A DNA stretch of 64,000 nucleotides from CAIOYC01 sp964243985 (GTDB lineage: Bacteria; Pseudomonadota; Alphaproteobacteria; Caulobacterales; Caulobacteraceae): contig CAXTHJ010000006.1 in the NCBI GenBank assembly GCA_964243985.1, positions 1 to 64,000 of the forward strand, in the 5' to 3' direction. Shown in pieces: positions 60,809 through 64,000 of this stretch (position 1 is its first letter; the number at the start of each line of letters is the position of its first letter). Below the pieces are notes generated by a model, which was not told the DNA's origin, did no database searches, and worked only from the letters and a program-made list of their open reading frames with translations. A program made the translations under genes and the position numbers.

Positions 60809-61983
60809 TCCGCTGCGATTAGCGCACGGGTATGGCGCGCGATCTGCTCATCCTCCTGAGAGGGAAGGATCTGAATCGCGCACCGCGAGTCAGGAGAATT
60901 AATCGGGTTCGTGGTTTCTGCATTTCGGTCCAAATCAAGCTCCACGCCCATGCAGGCGAGGCCTTCGCAGATCGCGGCGCGCAGAGGTGGATCGTTCTCG
61001 CCGATCCCGCCTGTGAAAACGAGCCCGTCTACACCGCCGAGCGCGGCGATCATGGCGGCGATCTGCTTGCGCACCTGATAGGCGAACATGTCGATGGCTA
61101 AGCGGGCGCTGGGGTTCGACGAGGCTGCGGCCTGGAGTTCCCGCATGTCGCTGCTGACAGCCGAAACCCCGCAAAGGCCGGACCGGCGGTCCACCAGCTC
61201 CTCCAGCCTCGCCGCGTTGAAGTGCTTCTCCCGCATGAGATAGAGCAGGACGCCGGGATCGATGTCGCCGCTCCGTGTGCCCATCATGACGCCGCCCGTA
61301 GGCGTCAGGCCCATGCTGTTGTCGATGGATCGGCCGGCTTTCACCGCGGTGACGCTGGCGCCGTTTCCGAGGTGGGCGATGACCAGCCTATCGAGCGGTG
61401 GGGCCCCTAATTGGTGGAGGATCGACTCGCAGGAAAGCCCGTGAAAGCCGTAGCGATAGACGCCGTGGGCTTCCAGCTCCCGTGGAATCGGCAGGATGCG
61501 GGCGACGTCGGGCATAGAGGCGTGGAAGGCGGTGTCGAAACAGGCGACCTGCTGAGCGTCCGGAAATAGGTCCTTCGCGGCGCCGACGACCTTAAGCGCT
61601 TCGGGGATGTGCAGGGGCGCAAAAGGCGCGGCGGCTTCGAGGATTTCCATGACCGCGCCATCGATCAGGCAGTGCTGGCGAAGCTTGGGTCCGCCATGAA
61701 CGATCCGATGCCCGACGGCGACCGGGGGCGGCAGACGCCAGTCCGTAAAGAGTTGAAGCACGCGGCTTATCGCATGCTTCTGATCCACGAAGTGGGTTGC
61801 TTCGGTGACGTTTTGACCAGACGCATCCTTGGCTGAGAATTTGCTTTCAGGGGTTCCGATTGAACCGACCTCGCCTGAGACAAGGGGGTCCATGCGCGCC
61901 CGACCAGCCTTGAATAATCCAAACTTCAGCGAAGACGACCCACAGTTCAGGACGAGGATGTGTGAATGCAGACCTGCCCTCAC
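60805..61983 (-). CDS. ackA: Acetate kinase
   Basis: Converts acetyl phosphate plus ADP to acetate plus ATP. Motifs are LVLNCGSSSLKF at the start, GHRIVHGGPKL, RYGFHGLSCESILHQL, LVIAHLGNGASV, TPTGGVMMGTRSGDIDPGVL and LVFTGGIGEND. GTG 61983 overlaps the phosphoketolase stop (GTGA); TTG 62001 or ATG 61995 are alternatives. About 392 residues, normal length. Coupled to phosphoketolase, it recovers ATP from the acetyl phosphate that enzyme makes. Confidence 0.95.
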   Translation of the reverse strand: MRAGLHSHILVLNCGSSSLKFGLFKAGRARMDPLVSGEVGSIGTPESKFSAKDASGQNVTEATHFVDQKHAISRVLQLFTDWRLPPPVAVGHRIVHGGPKLRQHCLIDGAVMEILEAAAPFAPLHIPEALKVVGAAKDLFPDAQQVACFDTAFHASMPDVARILPIPRELEAHGVYRYGFHGLSCESILHQLGAPPLDRLVIAHLGNGASVTAVKAGRSIDNSMGLTPTGGVMMGTRSGDIDPGVLLYLMREKHFNAARLEELVDRRSGLCGVSAVSSDMRELQAAASSNPSARLAIDMFAYQVRKQIAAMIAALGGVDGLVFTGGIGENDPPLRAAICEGLACMGVELDLDRNAETTNPINSPDSRCAIQILPSQEDEQIARHTRALIAAD

Positions 61984-64000
61984 AGCCCCGCCCATTTCCA
62001 ATCCAAGATTTCCGGCAAGTCCTCGCCGTGCTTGTCGATATATTGCTTGTGTTCGATTAGCCTGTCTTGAACCATCTGCTTCAGGTAGGCGCCCTCCTCA
62101 CCCAGCCGCGGCAGGCGATTGATGACGTTCTGGACCAGGTGGAAGCGGTCGAGCCCGTTCTGCACCCGCATGTCGAACGGCGTGGTGACCGTGCCCTCCT
62201 CTTTATAGCCGTGGACGTGGAGGTTCCGGTTCGTGCGGCGGTAAGTCAGTCGATGCACCAGGGACGGATAGCCGTGGAAGGCGAAGATGATCGGCTTGTC
62301 GGTGGTGAACATCGCGTCGTAGTCGATTTCGCTGAGGCCGTGGGGATGCTCACTCTCGGACTGCAGCTTCATCAGATCGACCACGTTGATGACGCGGATT
62401 TTCAGCTCTGGCAGGTGCTCGCGTAGGATCGAGACGGCGGCCAGCAGCTCTAGTGTCGGCGTATCGCCGCAGCAGGCCATCACCACGTCCGGCTCTAAGC
62501 CCTCGTCGTTGCTGGCCCAGCGCCAGACGCCCAGGCCTTGGGTGCAATGCTCGACCGCCGCCTTCATGCTCAGCCATTGTGGCAGGGCGTGCTTGCCAGC
62601 GACGATCACGTTCACGTAGTGGCGGCTGCGAAGGCAATGGTCGGCCACAGAGAGCAGGCAGTTCGCGTCCGGCGGCAGATAGAGGCGGATCACGTCCGCC
62701 TTCTTGTTCACCACGTGGTCGAGGAAGCCCGGGTCCTGATGGGTGAAGCCATTATGGTCCTGCTGCCAGACATGAGAGGAGAGTAGGAAATTCAGAGAGG
62801 CGATCTTGCGCCGCCAGGGCAGTTCGCTTGTCACCTTCAGCCATTTGGCGTGCTGGCTGAACATGGAATCGACGATGCGGACGAAGGCCTCGTAGGTGTT
62901 GAACATCCCGTGCCGCCCGGTCAGGAGATAGCCCTCCAGCCACCCCTCGCACTGGTGCTCGCTGAGCATGGAGTCGAGCACGCGCCCGGTCGGCGCCAGA
63001 AACTCGTCGCCCTCGACAGTCTCCGCCTCCCACTGGCGATCTGTGGCTCCGAACACGGCGCCGAGGAGGTTGGAGAGGGTCTCGTCCGGACCGAACACGC
63101 GGAAATTCCGCTGCGCCTCGTTCAGCTTGATGACGTCGCGGAGGAAGACGCCGAGCACGCGGCAATCCTCAGACTTCACGCCGCCGGGGGTGGGCACGGC
63201 GACGGCATAATTGCGGAAATCCGGCAGGGCGAGGTCATGCAGCAAGAGGCCGCCGTTTGCATGCGGATTGGCGCTCATCCGGTATTCGCCTTTGGGCGCC
63301 AGTTCGGCCAGTTCGGCGATCAGCCGACCTTCGGCGTCGAACAGCTCCTCTGGACGATAGCTCTTCATCCAGCTCTCGAGCCGGGCCACATGTTCGGGAT
63401 GCGCAGCGTCGACGATCATCGGCACCTGGTGCGATCGGAACGTGCCCTCGATCTTCAGGCCGTCCACGACCTTCGGGCCGGTCCAGCCCTTGGGCGACCG
63501 GAGCACGATCATTGGCCATATTGGTCGCTTTCTGTTGAACCCAGACCGCGCCCTCTTTTGAATTTCGCGGATTTGCGCCACCGCGATCTCTATGGCCGTA
63601 GCCATGTGTTGGTGCATCACCTGCGGGTCGTCGCCCTCCACGAACAACGCCGCCCAGCCGCAACCCCGCAATAGCTGCACCAGCTCATCGCCGGGAATGC
63701 GGGCCAGAACGGTCGGATTACTGATCTTGTAGCCGTTGAGATGAAGAATCGGCAGGACGGCGCCGTCCGTTGCGGGATCTAGGAACTTGTTGGAATGCCA
63801 AGCCGTCGCCAGCGGTCCCGTTTCCGCTTCGCCGTCGCCGATAACGCAAGCGACGATCAGCTTAGGATTGTCGAACGCGGCGCCGAACGCGTGACTGAGG
63901 GAATAGCCGAGTTCGCCACCCTCATGGATCGACCCTGGCGTCGTCGGCCCGACGTGGCTGGAGATGCCGCCGGGAAAGGAGAACTGCTTGAAGAGCTTCT
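61980..64000 (-). CDS. xfp: Xylulose-5-phosphate/fructose-6-phosphate phosphoketolase (N terminus outside window)
   Basis: Thiamine-diphosphate enzyme that splits sugar phosphates to acetyl phosphate. The visible 673 residues run from near the first active-site region (GGISSHVGPTTPGSIHEGGE) through the ThDP motif IGDGEAETGPLATAWHSNKF, LHLNGYKISNPT and SPKGWTGPK to the C-terminal domain (FAFHGYPSLVHRLTYRR) and the end LDWKWAGL. A full-length enzyme has about 790 residues, so roughly 120 are beyond the right edge. Its stop overlaps the ackA start. Confidence 0.95.
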   Translation of the reverse strand, partial: KLFKQFSFPGGISSHVGPTTPGSIHEGGELGYSLSHAFGAAFDNPKLIVACVIGDGEAETGPLATAWHSNKFLDPATDGAVLPILHLNGYKISNPTVLARIPGDELVQLLRGCGWAALFVEGDDPQVMHQHMATAIEIAVAQIREIQKRARSGFNRKRPIWPMIVLRSPKGWTGPKVVDGLKIEGTFRSHQVPMIVDAAHPEHVARLESWMKSYRPEELFDAEGRLIAELAELAPKGEYRMSANPHANGGLLLHDLALPDFRNYAVAVPTPGGVKSEDCRVLGVFLRDVIKLNEAQRNFRVFGPDETLSNLLGAVFGATDRQWEAETVEGDEFLAPTGRVLDSMLSEHQCEGWLEGYLLTGRHGMFNTYEAFVRIVDSMFSQHAKWLKVTSELPWRRKIASLNFLLSSHVWQQDHNGFTHQDPGFLDHVVNKKADVIRLYLPPDANCLLSVADHCLRSRHYVNVIVAGKHALPQWLSMKAAVEHCTQGLGVWRWASNDEGLEPDVVMACCGDTPTLELLAAVSILREHLPELKIRVINVVDLMKLQSESEHPHGLSEIDYDAMFTTDKPIIFAFHGYPSLVHRLTYRRTNRNLHVHGYKEEGTVTTPFDMRVQNGLDRFHLVQNVINRLPRLGEEGAYLKQMVQDRLIEHKQYIDKHGEDLPEILDWKWAGL

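Noticed and set aside
1..64000. CRISPR arrays, tRNA or rRNA genes, prophage
   Set aside because: No regularly spaced repeats, no cloverleaf-like stretches in the gaps I read, and no phage structural genes.

Overview
The window is GC-rich with dense coding, frequent GTG/TTG starts, TonB-dependent uptake, a KaiC-like/histidine-kinase pair, a cyoABCD quinol oxidase and several PAS hybrid kinases. This suggests an alphaproteobacterium of the Caulobacterales type (Caulobacter/Phenylobacterium-like). The assignment is an inference from gene style only; no rRNA or tRNA gene is present to anchor it.

Layout: (1) 1-1.5 kb: an EmrA/HlyD-type efflux adaptor cut by the left edge, divergent from a TetR regulator, with an imperfect palindrome between them. 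(2) 1.8-5.0 kb: a two-gene operon of a double-RecA KaiC-like ATPase and a hybrid histidine kinase. (3) 5.1-26.6 kb: a catabolic island for an aromatic compound, with a damaged IS6-family element on its left and a fragment of a second, same-orientation IS6-family element on its right. The island holds a TonB receptor, a secreted alpha/beta hydrolase, an FMN reductase, two acyl-CoA-dehydrogenase-fold flavin monooxygenases, an AAHS-type MFS transporter, an MBL hydrolase, two SnoaL-like proteins, a gamma-resorcylate-decarboxylase-like amidohydrolase, a MarR regulator, an HsaB/HpaC-type flavin reductase, an aldehyde dehydrogenase, a Zn alcohol dehydrogenase, a fumarylacetoacetate-hydrolase-type enzyme, a VOC extradiol dioxygenase, an aldo/keto reductase and an SDR. 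Five copies of TTTGC-N4-GCAAA lie between its genes; three sit exactly in the 17-bp spacer of a sigma70-like promoter. This looks like one MarR-controlled regulon. (4) 26.7-30.6 kb: cyoABCD. (5) 30.8-39.1 kb: two Crp/Fnr-like regulators (one interrupted by a stop codon), a receiver protein, an S9 peptidase, and a run of three frameshifted genes. (6) 39.2-44.1 kb: two large PAS hybrid histidine kinases. (7) 45-52.2 kb: a Tat-exported third SnoaL paralog, a broken oleate hydratase, BON and bacterial release-factor-like stress proteins, a PPOX-fold protein, a thioredoxin-reductase-like flavoprotein, and a receiver/HWE-type kinase pair. (8) 52.7-64 kb: pntB-pntAB-pntAA, an aldehyde dehydrogenase, two Zn alcohol dehydrogenases, a PRC-barrel protein, acetate kinase and phosphoketolase (cut by the right edge). 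Together these form a redox/acetyl-phosphate module.

Two things stand out. The operator set ties the catabolic genes into one regulon whose gene content mixes a gamma-resorcylate-like upper pathway with a meta-cleavage lower pathway. Second, an unusual number of otherwise well-preserved genes carry a single-base indel or an in-frame stop (IS6 transposase, Crp-like regulator, GGDEF-like gene, cupin, Gfo/Idh oxidoreductase, oleate hydratase, HWE kinase, pntAA, two alcohol dehydrogenases). Either this is real gene decay or some of it is base-calling error at short homopolymers. From sequence alone the two cannot be fully separated.
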